Source: Mycobacterium syngnathidarum (lineage in GTDB: Bacteria; Actinomycetota; Actinomycetes; Mycobacteriales; Mycobacteriaceae). From it: DNA of 64,000 bases. Below the pieces are notes generated by a model, which was not told the DNA's origin, ran no database searches, and saw only the letters and a list, made by a program, of their open reading frames with translations. Where the stretch lies: NCBI RefSeq assembly GCF_001942625.1, contig NZ_MLCL01000089.1:496001-560000 (forward strand), read 5' to 3'. This document shows positions 35,251 to 43,729 of the stretch, one piece after another. The translations under genes and the position numbers were made by a program. Position 1 is the first letter of the stretch. The number at the start of each line of letters is the position of its first letter.

Positions 35251-35310
35251 TGAACAAGCGAACTCACATTCGCACACCAAACGGCAACGGTTATCGGGAA
35301 CTGTTTTCAG
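35085..35310 (+). ncRNA. Putative TnpB guide RNA (omega/reRNA) at the right end
   Basis: In TnpB loci the guide RNA is copied from the 3' end of tnpB and the element's right end. Here the last 150 bases of tnpB and the following 60 contain several GC-rich hairpins, such as GCCGGG-CCCGGC near 35100 and GCCTC..GAGGC near 35223-35242, and continue to the candidate element end. The guide would be the host sequence just past the right end. Boundaries are inferred from family knowledge. Confidence 0.35.
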
Positions 35311-35318
35311 TAAGCAGG

Positions 35319-37103
35319 TCAGGTCGGCCAGCGGGCGTCGACGATGTCGAGCGCGTGGGGTAGCCGGGCCCGGTAGCGCGCCTTGTCGGCGGCCTTGAAC
35401 GGGCCCCACCACGGGGCCTGGAACAGCTCGACGATCTTGACCTTGGGGCCGTTGTAGCCCGAGGCCAACAGCACCCCGTTGGCCGCATAGCGTCCGCCCT
35501 CGTTGGCGCCCTCCATCGTCGTGACGTTCTGGTCGGTCTTGATCCACTCGCCGGCCAGGAAGAGGTTGTCGATCCCGGTCGTCGCTTCCGGTCGACGCGC
35601 CCATGAGCCCGGGTCCTGGATGAACAGCGGCTCGTCGTTGCGCACATTGGGCGTGCCCGAGTCGATGATCGACGGATCCAGGAACCACGAGTGCAGCATG
35701 GCGTCGGTCAGCACCGTGCCGGTGTCGTTGAGATGAGCCTTGATCTGCGTCCAGGCCTCGGCCGCGATCTGCGGGGGCGTGCACTCCCGGGCGCTGCGGC
35801 CGTTGAAATTCCCCGGGGTGCTCCAGTCCGAGAGGATCGCCGACAGGCAGTCCCTGACGGTTCCGTCGCCGTAGGAGGTCAGTGGCCGTTTCCAGAACTG
35901 GGCCTCGCTGATGGAGGTGATGCCCCAGCCCGAGTCGACATAGTTGACGTGGCCCTTGGTGACGTCGACGCGTTCCCGCAGAAAGAACATCAGACCGTTC
36001 ATCCACTCGGTGCGTAGCGCGGCCACCGAGGCCAGCTTCGGGTCGGCGGCGATGACGTCCGGGGTGAGCACCGCCGCGAGTTTCTCGCACGGCACCGCCG
36101 AGATGTACCAGTCGGCCACCACCGGTTGGGCCACCCCGTTGGCGTCCACGACCGTCGCCGACGCGATGTGGCGGCCATTGGGGGTCAGCCGGGCCAGCGC
36201 CTGCCCGACCCGGAACGTCACGCCCATCGACTGCAGATGGGTCACCCACGGGTCGAGCCACTGCAGGCTCGTGGGTCCGTTGAGCACCCGGTCGAATCCC
36301 TTGTTGTCGATGTCGTTGCCCAACAGCAGGATCGACCACACCGAGGCCTCCCCGACCAGACCGATCGAATGTGCGCTGGCGTCTTTGGATTTCGAGGCGG
36401 CCAGGTTGCGAATGATGCCGTCGGCCAGGTAGCGGTTGTACTCCTTCGACTTCTTGTCGGCACCGATGTACTTCTCCCACGTCATGTTGTCCCACTGGCC
36501 GAGCTTGCGTTCGTCGCAGCTGGTCACGTAGACCGCGAGCTTCTGTGCGGCATACACCGCCTCCAGCGGGGGCAGCCGGAACAACGTCTGGAACACCGCG
36601 GCCACCGACTCGGTGAAAGCCTTCGGGGTGATCGGATTGGGCAGCGTCGGAATCGGAAATGGCAGCGGGATGGTCAGATCCGCCCGTCCCAGCCCGGAAT
36701 GCAGGTACGACGTGGCCCGGGTCAGGTTCTGCCAGACCCCGAACGTGTTGCCGGCAAAAGGGATGCGCCGCATGGTGTCGGTGACGTTGCGATAGAACCC
36801 CGGGAAGAACCGGAAGCCGTGCTCGGCCGGCAGCGGACTGCCCGTCGGGCTCGGTGCGGGTATCGACCGCGCCTTGCCGCCCAACGCTTTCCGTTCGAAC
36901 ACCGTGACGCGGTATCCGCGTTCGGCCAATTCGTGCGCGGCGGTCAGTCCGGCCACCCCGGCACCGAATATCGCGACGGCGGCCCCTGGGGCCGATCGCG
37001 CGGTCCCCGGTGTGCTCAGCGCCGCTGCGGCAACGCCCGCCGTGGCCGTGCCGGCCAAGAACGAGCGCCGCGAGATGTGACGTTCCCCAATTCCACCCGA
37101 CAT
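35319..37103 (-). CDS. Tat-exported FAD-dependent oxidoreductase (hydroxysqualene dehydroxylase-like)
   Basis: A twin-arginine signal (SRRSFLAGTATAGVAAAALS) is followed by an FAD-binding loop VAIFGAGVAGLTAAHELAERGYRVTVFE and, near the C-terminus, NLFLAGEWIKTDQNVTTMEGANEGGRYAANGVL, typical of amine oxidase/phytoene desaturase-type flavoproteins. The 594-residue length and overall pattern match actinobacterial proteins annotated as hydroxysqualene dehydroxylase, but no squalene gene is nearby, so the substrate is unknown. The Tat signal means folded, FAD-loaded export. The gene is preceded by a 315-bp intergenic region and lies opposite to mce operon 2. Confidence 0.85.
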   Translation of the reverse strand: MSGGIGERHISRRSFLAGTATAGVAAAALSTPGTARSAPGAAVAIFGAGVAGLTAAHELAERGYRVTVFERKALGGKARSIPAPSPTGSPLPAEHGFRFFPGFYRNVTDTMRRIPFAGNTFGVWQNLTRATSYLHSGLGRADLTIPLPFPIPTLPNPITPKAFTESVAAVFQTLFRLPPLEAVYAAQKLAVYVTSCDERKLGQWDNMTWEKYIGADKKSKEYNRYLADGIIRNLAASKSKDASAHSIGLVGEASVWSILLLGNDIDNKGFDRVLNGPTSLQWLDPWVTHLQSMGVTFRVGQALARLTPNGRHIASATVVDANGVAQPVVADWYISAVPCEKLAAVLTPDVIAADPKLASVAALRTEWMNGLMFFLRERVDVTKGHVNYVDSGWGITSISEAQFWKRPLTSYGDGTVRDCLSAILSDWSTPGNFNGRSARECTPPQIAAEAWTQIKAHLNDTGTVLTDAMLHSWFLDPSIIDSGTPNVRNDEPLFIQDPGSWARRPEATTGIDNLFLAGEWIKTDQNVTTMEGANEGGRYAANGVLLASGYNGPKVKIVELFQAPWWGPFKAADKARYRARLPHALDIVDARWPT

Positions 37104-37418
37104 ACCGATACCACCTCAGCTCGGCAACCTAGTGGGCGCTAAGTTAATCCCGGTTCTGCGTCGTCCCCCACCCGACACGCCGAGTTGCACCTTTCCAAAA
37201 CAATGCGATCGAAGGGTCACAAACCTGGTTACAGAATCGTTCTGGACCTCCACTGACATCAACACACCGCTCGAGAATAGTCATTCACTTAATTGTTGCG
37301 GCGGCGTCATCAAATGTGACATGCTCCACAGGCGACCGGGGGGTCGAAACGGTGCTTCAGCACAGCCGGTGTCACCGGCCGGCCCCGCGCATGCCACAAC
37401 ACGCGCGGAAGGAACTCG
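37104..37418. promoter_or_regulatory. Control region between the FAD oxidoreductase and mce operon 2
   Basis: A 315-bp divergent intergenic stretch with a relatively AT-rich portion around 37200-37320. It contains the motif at 37275-37291 shared with mce operon 1. A GGAAGGA ribosome-binding site sits before the yrbEA ATG. No coding frame or hairpin is convincing here. Confidence 0.6.
37275..37291. promoter_or_regulatory. Candidate operator GAATAGTCATTCACTTA upstream of mce operon 2
   Basis: The second copy of the motif found at 20219-20235, at 128 bp before yrbEA, nearly the same distance as at operon 1 (132 bp). Relative to transcription it faces the other way, which suits a palindromic site. 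GAAT-N4-ATTC is intact in both copies. Confidence 0.45.
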
Positions 37419-38231
37419 ATGACCTACGAGCTACCAGCGTCCAAGGGCCCCGTACGGGACGTCCTGGTCCAGGGCGGCTACGTGCTCGGCTTCTCGGTGC
37501 AGGCGCTCGTCAGCGTCGTCACCGCGCTGATCCGCCGACGCCTGGTACTCGACGAGGTTGTCACCCAGACCCTGTTCATCGGCCGGGTATGCACCGGGCC
37601 GGCCCTGCTGCTGATGATGCCGATCGGCGTGTTCATCGCGGTGTCGGTCGGTGAGCTGGCCGGCCGCATCGGCGCCGGCGGCTACTCGGGCGCGGTGGTG
37701 GCATTCATCATCGTCGGCCAGGCCGCGGCCCTGGTCTGCGCCTTGATGATGGCCGGTGTCGCGGGCTCGGCGATCTGCACCGACCTGGGATCGCGCACCA
37801 TCCGCGAGGAGATCGACGCGATGGAAGTCATGGGCCTGGATGTGATCGAACGCCTGGTCGCACCTCGACTGGTCGCCGCCGTCATCGTGGCGCTGGCCCT
37901 GTGCTCCATCGTCACCTTCGGCGGTGTGATGGCCTGCTACCTGTACCACATCAGCGTCCAGCACCTGCCCGCCGGAACGTTCCTGGCCACCTTCAGCCAG
38001 TACGGTCAGGTGTCGGATTTCGTTATGGCACTGATCAAGTCGGCGGTGTTCGGGCTGACCGCCACCCTGGTCGCCACCTTCAAGGGCCTGCACGCCAAGG
38101 GCGGGGCCGGCGGCGTGGCCAACGCCGTGAACGAGGCCGTGGTGCTGGCCTTCGCCCTGGTCTTCATCCTCAACACCACCATGTCGGCGCTGTACACCGT
38201 GGTGGTTCCGGCCGTGGGCAGTTACCGATGA
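37419..38231 (+). CDS. YrbE/MlaE-type permease A (mce operon 2)
   Basis: The 270-residue membrane protein opens the second mce operon. It has the MlaE permease pattern with ..SAICTDLGSRTIREEIDAMEVMGLDVIERLV.., the coupling segment that contacts the Mce ATPase, and about five membrane helices. It is clearly a different paralogue from YrbEA of operon 1 (short N-terminus). Together with YrbEB it forms the inner-membrane lipid permease. Confidence 0.94.
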   Translation: MTYELPASKGPVRDVLVQGGYVLGFSVQALVSVVTALIRRRLVLDEVVTQTLFIGRVCTGPALLLMMPIGVFIAVSVGELAGRIGAGGYSGAVVAFIIVGQAAALVCALMMAGVAGSAICTDLGSRTIREEIDAMEVMGLDVIERLVAPRLVAAVIVALALCSIVTFGGVMACYLYHISVQHLPAGTFLATFSQYGQVSDFVMALIKSAVFGLTATLVATFKGLHAKGGAGGVANAVNEAVVLAFALVFILNTTMSALYTVVVPAVGSYR

Positions 38232-39085
38232 CCGCGATCGCCACCAGCACTGCCCTGCACCGGATCTCGCGGCCCGCGGCGGCCGGTTTCGATGCGCTCG
38301 CGGTCGCCGGGCAGCACGTCACGTTCTACGCCAAGGTGCTCGGCTCGCTGCCGTACGCCCTGGTGCGCTACCGCAAGCACACCCTCAACCAGATCGGTGA
38401 GGTCACCTTCGGCACCAGCTCACTGCTGTCCGGCGGCGGCACCATCGGCATCGTGTTCGCCATGTCGCTGGCCGCGGCCATGATGCTGGGCGTCGAAACC
38501 CAGCGCGGCCTGGACCTGGTCGGGATGAACACGCTCTCGGGCATGCTCGCTGCGATCGCCAACACCCGCGAACTGGCGCCCGTCGTGGTGGCAATCGCCT
38601 TGGCCGCCAAGGTCGGAACCGGATTCACCGCCCAGATCGGGGCCATGCGGATCTCCGACGAGATCGACGCGATCGACGCCATGGCGCTGCGCTCGGTGCC
38701 CTACCTGGTCGGCACCCGCGTGCTGGCCTCGGTGGTATGCGTCATCCCGATCTACATGATCGGGCTGCTCGCCAGCTACCTGTCCACCCGCACCGTGGTG
38801 GTGGTCTTCAACGGCGCCTCCCCAGGTACTTACGACTACTTCTTCCACCTGGCCCTCGGCCCGCAGGACCTGCTCTACTCCGGGATCAAGGCGATCGTGT
38901 TCGCGATCGTGGTGGCGCTGGTTCACTGCACCTACGGCTACTTCGCCTCGGGCGGGCCGGCCGGGGTGGGGCAGGCCGCAGGACGCGCACTGCGCACCGC
39001 GATCCTCGCGGTCGGCATCCTCGACGTGCTGCTCACCTTCGCGCTGTGGGGCCTGGTCCCCGAGATCCCCGGGATGGGAATGTGA
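38228..39085 (+). CDS. YrbE/MlaE-type permease B (mce operon 2)
   Basis: The 285-residue partner of YrbEA has the MlaE domain with ..NTRELAPVVVAIALAAKVGTGFTAQIGAMRISDEIDAIDAM.. and the C-terminal ..TYGYFASGGPAGVGQAAG... Its ATG overlaps the yrbEA stop as ATGA, indicating coupled translation. Confidence 0.94.
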   Translation: MTAIATSTALHRISRPAAAGFDALAVAGQHVTFYAKVLGSLPYALVRYRKHTLNQIGEVTFGTSSLLSGGGTIGIVFAMSLAAAMMLGVETQRGLDLVGMNTLSGMLAAIANTRELAPVVVAIALAAKVGTGFTAQIGAMRISDEIDAIDAMALRSVPYLVGTRVLASVVCVIPIYMIGLLASYLSTRTVVVVFNGASPGTYDYFFHLALGPQDLLYSGIKAIVFAIVVALVHCTYGYFASGGPAGVGQAAGRALRTAILAVGILDVLLTFALWGLVPEIPGMGM

Positions 39086-40503
39086 ACGGGCTCAGGCGGT
39101 CCAGACGCCGCAGGCCTTCGGAACCCAGCCGGGCGAAACTGGCGCTGCGCGGCCTGGCCGCATCCCTGGTGGCCATGGCAGTGGCGGCGGTCCTGGTGGC
39201 GCGGGCGTCGGGCCACCTGGAACGCAGCGCCGACGTGTTCGTCGGGGTTCCGGTGTCGGCCGGGCTGATCACCGGCGGGTCCCCGGTCCGCTATCACGGC
39301 GTCAACGTCGGGCGCATCGCCGACATCGAATCGGGCACCCACACGTCACGGGTCCGGTTGGCGATCGAACCCGGCAGCCTCGGCGTCATCCCGTCCTCGG
39401 CCGTCGCCCGCATCGTGCCCCGCACCTTCTTCGGCGACATCTACCTGCAACTCGTCGACCCCCAGGGCGACCGGTCGACAACGGGGCTCAAGCCCGGCGA
39501 CACCGTGGCCATCGATGACAGCCCCGACGCGATGGCGCTCTACGACGTGTTCACCAAGATCGTCGAACTGTTCTCGCAGATCAAACCCGAGCGCATGCAG
39601 ACCGCCCTCACCGCGATCAGCCAGTCACTGCGCAACCGCGGCACCGAGTTGGGCACCACGATCGACAACCTGAGCGCCAGCGCTCAGGTGCTGACCCCCT
39701 CGCTCGTCCGATTCCTCGACACCACACCGCAATTCCGGGACGTGATGGCCTCCCTGAACACCGCCACACCCGACATCATCTCGACGCTGTCCGCGGCGAC
39801 ATCGGTGTCGAATCGGATGGTCGACGACCAGCGGAGGTTCACCGCGGCACTGGACGGGTTCGCCCGGTTCTCCTCGGTACTCACCTCCTTCCTGTCCGAT
39901 CACCGCGAACAGTTGATCACCGTGGTCGACGCGGCAGGCAAGATCATGGCGACCACCGCCGCCCAGCCGCTGGGGCTCGTCGACACCCTGGCCGGCGCCC
40001 AGTCGTTCGGCGAAGCCGGCGCCAAAGTGTTCGCGACGGGCAAATTCAACATCACCGCCGTGGCGACCTTCGCCGGGCCGATGCCCTACTCGATGCAGGA
40101 CTGCCCGGTCTACGGCACCGCCCAAGGTGCGCGCTGCGCCGAATCCGCACCGACGGGCGGCGTTCCCGATCAGCCCGAGGACGTGCTGGCCCGCCCGGCC
40201 GCCGACCTGCCGGTCACGCCGTTCACCCCGCCCGCGCCGCACATGCCGACCCACTCGTTCCTGCCGCCGGGTCCCGGACTGCCGCAGTCCGCGCCGATGC
40301 CGACCGAACCGCTTCCCGCAGAGGCGGTTCCAGGGGCCGCGCCGGCCTCCGCCGTCGTCGACGCCGAGGGCCAGGCCCACGCGCTGGCGGTGCTGCAGGA
40401 CGAACTGGCTCCCCCGGCCGGCGCCCCCTCGACCCAACCGAACATCGCCACGGTGCTCATGCTGGGCCCGCTGGTGCGCGGTACGGAAGTGCAGGTCTCA
40501 TGA
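39082..40503 (+). CDS. Mce family protein MceA (operon 2)
   Basis: The 473-residue protein has an Arg-rich cytoplasmic N-terminus, an anchor helix at about 25-45, the Mce domain (..FVGVPVSAGLITGGSPVRYHGVNVGRIADI..), the helical tunnel region, a Cys pair (..QDCPVYG..GARCAES..) and a Pro/Ala-rich tail. GTG start overlapping the yrbEB stop as GTGA. The long frame from 38737 is a shadow of yrbEB. The Pro-rich tail is shorter than that of MceA in operon 1. Confidence 0.92.
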   Translation: MNGLRRSRRRRPSEPSRAKLALRGLAASLVAMAVAAVLVARASGHLERSADVFVGVPVSAGLITGGSPVRYHGVNVGRIADIESGTHTSRVRLAIEPGSLGVIPSSAVARIVPRTFFGDIYLQLVDPQGDRSTTGLKPGDTVAIDDSPDAMALYDVFTKIVELFSQIKPERMQTALTAISQSLRNRGTELGTTIDNLSASAQVLTPSLVRFLDTTPQFRDVMASLNTATPDIISTLSAATSVSNRMVDDQRRFTAALDGFARFSSVLTSFLSDHREQLITVVDAAGKIMATTAAQPLGLVDTLAGAQSFGEAGAKVFATGKFNITAVATFAGPMPYSMQDCPVYGTAQGARCAESAPTGGVPDQPEDVLARPAADLPVTPFTPPAPHMPTHSFLPPGPGLPQSAPMPTEPLPAEAVPGAAPASAVVDAEGQAHALAVLQDELAPPAGAPSTQPNIATVLMLGPLVRGTEVQVS

Positions 40504-41552
40504 ACCGCAACGGTCGGTGGCAGTCATGGGCCAAGCTGGGCGCCTTCGGCACAGCCGGGATGCTCAGCGCGGTGTTGGTGATGAACACCCTGTCGGTGCC
40601 GGTGCGCGGTAGCACGGTCACCTACCAGGCCCAGTTCACCAGCGTCGAAGGCCTCAACGTCGGAAACCCGGTGACGATGAACGGCATTCGGATCGGTCGG
40701 GTGGATTCGATCCGGTTCGCCCCGAACGCCGACGGCACCAGCCGAGCTGACGTCGACATCGAGGTCAACTCCGATTTCACCCTGACCGGCAACGTCACCG
40801 CGGCCGTGCGCTACGGCGACATGCTCGGTGCCCGCTACGTGGCGCTGTCCGACCCGGGCGGGGCCATCATGGACGTCTCCACCGACGAACCACCGGCCAG
40901 GCTGGCCGCCGGCGGGGTCATCCCGCTGGCCCAGACTTCTCCGGCGGTGGACCTGACCGCGCTGCTCAACGGGTTCAAGCCGCTGTTCGACGCGCTGGCG
41001 CCCGAGCAGGTCAACACCTTGACCCGAGGGTTCGTCGAGACGTTCAGCGGCCAGGCGCAGACCTTGACGACGCTGCTCACCCAGATCGCTGCCATGACAT
41101 CGAGTTTGAGCAACAACGCCGGGATATTCACCCAGCTGATCGACAACATGGCGACCCTGATGGGCACCATGAACGCCCGCCAGCCGCAGCTGGAACAGAT
41201 GCTGCACGGGCTCAACCGGCTCAGCGCCGCGGTGGCCTCCGGTGACCGGCAGTTCGAGACGCTCATCGACCAGGGCGATGCCGTGCTGGCCACCCTGGCC
41301 AACACGGTCAACAACTCCAGCGCCGCCTACGGAGACACCATCACCAGTCTCAATGCCATGCTGCAGACCTGGCAGCCCAACACCGAGCAGTTCACCACGC
41401 TGCTGGCCCGGTTGCCGGAGTTCGGCGACGCGATCAACCGCACCTCCAGCTACGGCGGGTTCGTCAGCCTGTACCTGTGCAACTTCACCCTCAAGATCCG
41501 CAGCCACGAAGCCAACATCTTCGGCAACAGACATTCCGAGGTGTGCTTGTAG
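40500..41552 (+). CDS. Mce family protein MceB (operon 2)
   Basis: The 350-residue protein has an anchor helix, a Mce domain (..YQAQFTSVEGLNVGNPVTMNGIRIGRVDSI..) and the MceB signature ..SPAVDLTALLNGFKPLFDALAPEQ.., followed by helices and a C-terminal Cys pair (..LYLCNFTLKIR..SEVCL). ATGA overlap with mceA. Confidence 0.93.
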   Translation: MNRNGRWQSWAKLGAFGTAGMLSAVLVMNTLSVPVRGSTVTYQAQFTSVEGLNVGNPVTMNGIRIGRVDSIRFAPNADGTSRADVDIEVNSDFTLTGNVTAAVRYGDMLGARYVALSDPGGAIMDVSTDEPPARLAAGGVIPLAQTSPAVDLTALLNGFKPLFDALAPEQVNTLTRGFVETFSGQAQTLTTLLTQIAAMTSSLSNNAGIFTQLIDNMATLMGTMNARQPQLEQMLHGLNRLSAAVASGDRQFETLIDQGDAVLATLANTVNNSSAAYGDTITSLNAMLQTWQPNTEQFTTLLARLPEFGDAINRTSSYGGFVSLYLCNFTLKIRSHEANIFGNRHSEVCL

Positions 41553-42623
41553 ATGATGTTCCTCGTCAAGCTGATCGACCTCTTCGTCGGCGCGGTGATC
41601 TTCCTCTTCGTCAAGGATCAGCGCAAACACAACCCGTCAATCCCGTTGGCGCTGGGCATGATCGGCACCGTAACGCTGGTGGCGATCATGGTCGTCTCGA
41701 TCGGGATCCCGCGCGCCGTGTACCACGTGCGCACTAACGCCTATGTCGCCGAACTGGCCAACGCCAGCGGACTGACCGGCGGTGACCCCGTCTACGTGGC
41801 CGGGGTGCCGGCCGGGCGGGTCGAGGATGTGGCCCTGGCCGTGGACCGGGTCCGCGTCGGCTTCCGCCTGGACAAGGCGCAGGCACTGGGCAACCGCACC
41901 ACGGTGACGGTGCGGCTGAGGACCGTGCTGGGCAAGCGATTTCTCGACGTGATGCCCGCCGGGGCGCCAAACAGCACAGCCAACGGGGTCGATCCCCGTA
42001 TTATCCCGTTGTCGCGCACCACCGTTCTTTACAGCCTGGACGAAGTCGGGCGCAAGGCCGCCGACACCGCCGAACACGTCGATCAGCAACCGTTGACCGC
42101 GATGATGAACACCCTGGCCGAAACCATGCCGGGCAACAGCGCCGAACTCGGCCAGGCCCTGGCCGGGATCAGCGCCGCCAGTTCGGCCTTCGCCGAGAAC
42201 GGCGACAAGATCGACGAGATCCTGCGGATCAGCCGACAAATGGCCGAAATGCTGTCGCACCAGACGGATTCACTGGCCGACACCGCCGCCAACGCGCAGT
42301 ACATCGTGTCCTCGCTGGCCGCCCGCCGCCAGGCGCTGACCGACATCGTCACCAACCTCACCGCGATCATGCGGCAGTTGGCCGCGATCTATACCGACAA
42401 GCAGGCCGATTTCAGCAGTTTGATCGCCGGCCTCACCGCGGTCACCGGAACCTTGAAAGCCAACGTGGACAAGATCGACCAGACCTTGCAGCAGATGCCC
42501 CCGGCGATCCGTGCCGTCACCAACGCCACCGGCAACGGCAATTGGGCAGACGTCAATTCACCGTCCGTGGTGATGCCCGACAACCTGTTGTGCTTCCTCA
42601 ACGTCCAGCGGGAGTGCCGATGA
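41553..42623 (+). CDS. Mce family protein MceC (operon 2)
   Basis: At 356 residues this MceC also lacks a Pro-rich tail and ends with two Cys (..NLLCFLNVQRECR). Unlike most Mce proteins it has an additional hydrophobic stretch at the very N-terminus (MMFLVKLIDLFVGAVIFLFV) before the normal anchor helix (about 32-50), so it may start with two membrane segments. The Mce domain is ..YVAELANASGLTGGDPVYVAGVPAGRVEDV... The ATG is adjacent to the mceB stop. Confidence 0.91.
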   Translation: MMFLVKLIDLFVGAVIFLFVKDQRKHNPSIPLALGMIGTVTLVAIMVVSIGIPRAVYHVRTNAYVAELANASGLTGGDPVYVAGVPAGRVEDVALAVDRVRVGFRLDKAQALGNRTTVTVRLRTVLGKRFLDVMPAGAPNSTANGVDPRIIPLSRTTVLYSLDEVGRKAADTAEHVDQQPLTAMMNTLAETMPGNSAELGQALAGISAASSAFAENGDKIDEILRISRQMAEMLSHQTDSLADTAANAQYIVSSLAARRQALTDIVTNLTAIMRQLAAIYTDKQADFSSLIAGLTAVTGTLKANVDKIDQTLQQMPPAIRAVTNATGNGNWADVNSPSVVMPDNLLCFLNVQRECR

Positions 42624-43723
42624 AGCGGCGGACTACCTTGGCGCTCGTCGTCGTCCTGTGTGTCGCCGCCGGCGGCTGGTATGTCTTCGGCCGCACCGAC
42701 CGGGCCCGAACCGTGCACGCCGACTTCGGCTACATCAACGGCATATACCCGGGCAGCAAGGTCACCGTCCTCGGCGTGCCGGTCGGTCGGGTGACCGCGG
42801 TGACACCGCAGGGCACCACGGTGCGGGTCACCATGACCCTGCCCGACGACGTCGCGTTGCCCGCAGATCCAGACGCCTACGTGGTGAGCCCGGCGCTGAT
42901 CAGCGACCGCAGTGTGGAACTCGGCCCCGCCTACAGCGGATCGGGGCCCACCCTGGCCGACGGGCACGTCATTCCCGCCGACCACAGCCACTCCCCGATC
43001 ACCTTCGACAGCATGCTGGGCAGCCTGAGCACACTGACCTCGGCGATCGGCCCGCAGCAGGGTGACATCGGCGCGGTGCTGGTCCGCGGTGCCGACCAAT
43101 GGCGCGATCAGGGCAAGCTGTTCAACTCCGCGATGCGCAACCTCAGCGCCGCCAGCGGCGTGCTGGGTGCCCGAGCCGAGGACATCGGTGCGGTGGTGGA
43201 CAACCTCAGCACGTTGATGGCCGCATTCGATCAACGGCAGGTGTCGCTGAACCAGATGGTCACCGAACTCGGCCAGGTCGGCGACAGCTGGGCCGACACC
43301 GGCGTCGACATCGCCCAGCCCATGGCCGATCTCAAGGTGGTGCTCGATCAGGTCGACACCTTCGTCGCCCAGCACGGCGACGACCTGGGCACCATCGCGG
43401 CCAACCTCAACGCCGTCGGAGATGTGCTGACCGCCAAGCAGCCTCAACTGGCCGAGTTCATGGACCTGGTGCCGCTGATGATGCAGAACCTGTCCAACAC
43501 CATCGGCCCCGACCGTCGCGGCCGGATCCGGCTGAACGTGTCCACGGTGCTCACCCAATTCGCCGCCGCCCAGAACTTCTGCGACCGCAATATGTTGCCG
43601 ATGTGCGTGGGTGCCGGGATCACCAATCCGATCTCGTATCCGATCAGCCGCTCGGACCCGCTCGGCATCGTATCGGCCGTGACCGGCAACGCTCCGGCAC
43701 CGAACCCGAAATACCCGAGGTGA
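42620..43723 (+). CDS. Mce family protein MceD (operon 2)
   Basis: The 367-residue protein has an anchor helix (residues 6-23), Mce domain (..VHADFGYINGIYPGSKVTVLGVPVGRVTAV..) and helical region, ending with a Cys pair (..QNFCDRNMLPMCVGAG..). It corresponds to MceD by position and by the ..LISDRSVELGPAYSG.. segment, which parallels ..LTDRQIELTPPYRG.. in operon 1. ATGA overlap with mceC. Confidence 0.92.
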   Translation: MKRRTTLALVVVLCVAAGGWYVFGRTDRARTVHADFGYINGIYPGSKVTVLGVPVGRVTAVTPQGTTVRVTMTLPDDVALPADPDAYVVSPALISDRSVELGPAYSGSGPTLADGHVIPADHSHSPITFDSMLGSLSTLTSAIGPQQGDIGAVLVRGADQWRDQGKLFNSAMRNLSAASGVLGARAEDIGAVVDNLSTLMAAFDQRQVSLNQMVTELGQVGDSWADTGVDIAQPMADLKVVLDQVDTFVAQHGDDLGTIAANLNAVGDVLTAKQPQLAEFMDLVPLMMQNLSNTIGPDRRGRIRLNVSTVLTQFAAAQNFCDRNMLPMCVGAGITNPISYPISRSDPLGIVSAVTGNAPAPNPKYPR

Positions 43724-43729
43724 ACGGTG

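Larger units (their letters stand above)
33159..35305 (+). mobile_element. IS607-family insertion sequence
   Basis: A serine-recombinase gene (frameshifted) overlapping a tnpB gene is the standard IS607 gene order, as in IS1535-type elements of M. tuberculosis. It lies between the COG0523 GTPase gene and the FAD oxidoreductase gene. IS607 elements have no terminal inverted repeats and make no target duplications. The bounds are guesses: the 8-mer GAACTGTT occurs once on each side (33159-33166 and 35298-35305). No second copy of the element is in this window. Confidence 0.7.

Noticed and set aside
38737..39081. Possible N-terminal extension of mceA of operon 2
   Set aside because: The frame overlaps yrbEB, has Arg/Gly/Pro-rich composition, and a GTGA start overlap at 39082 is present instead.
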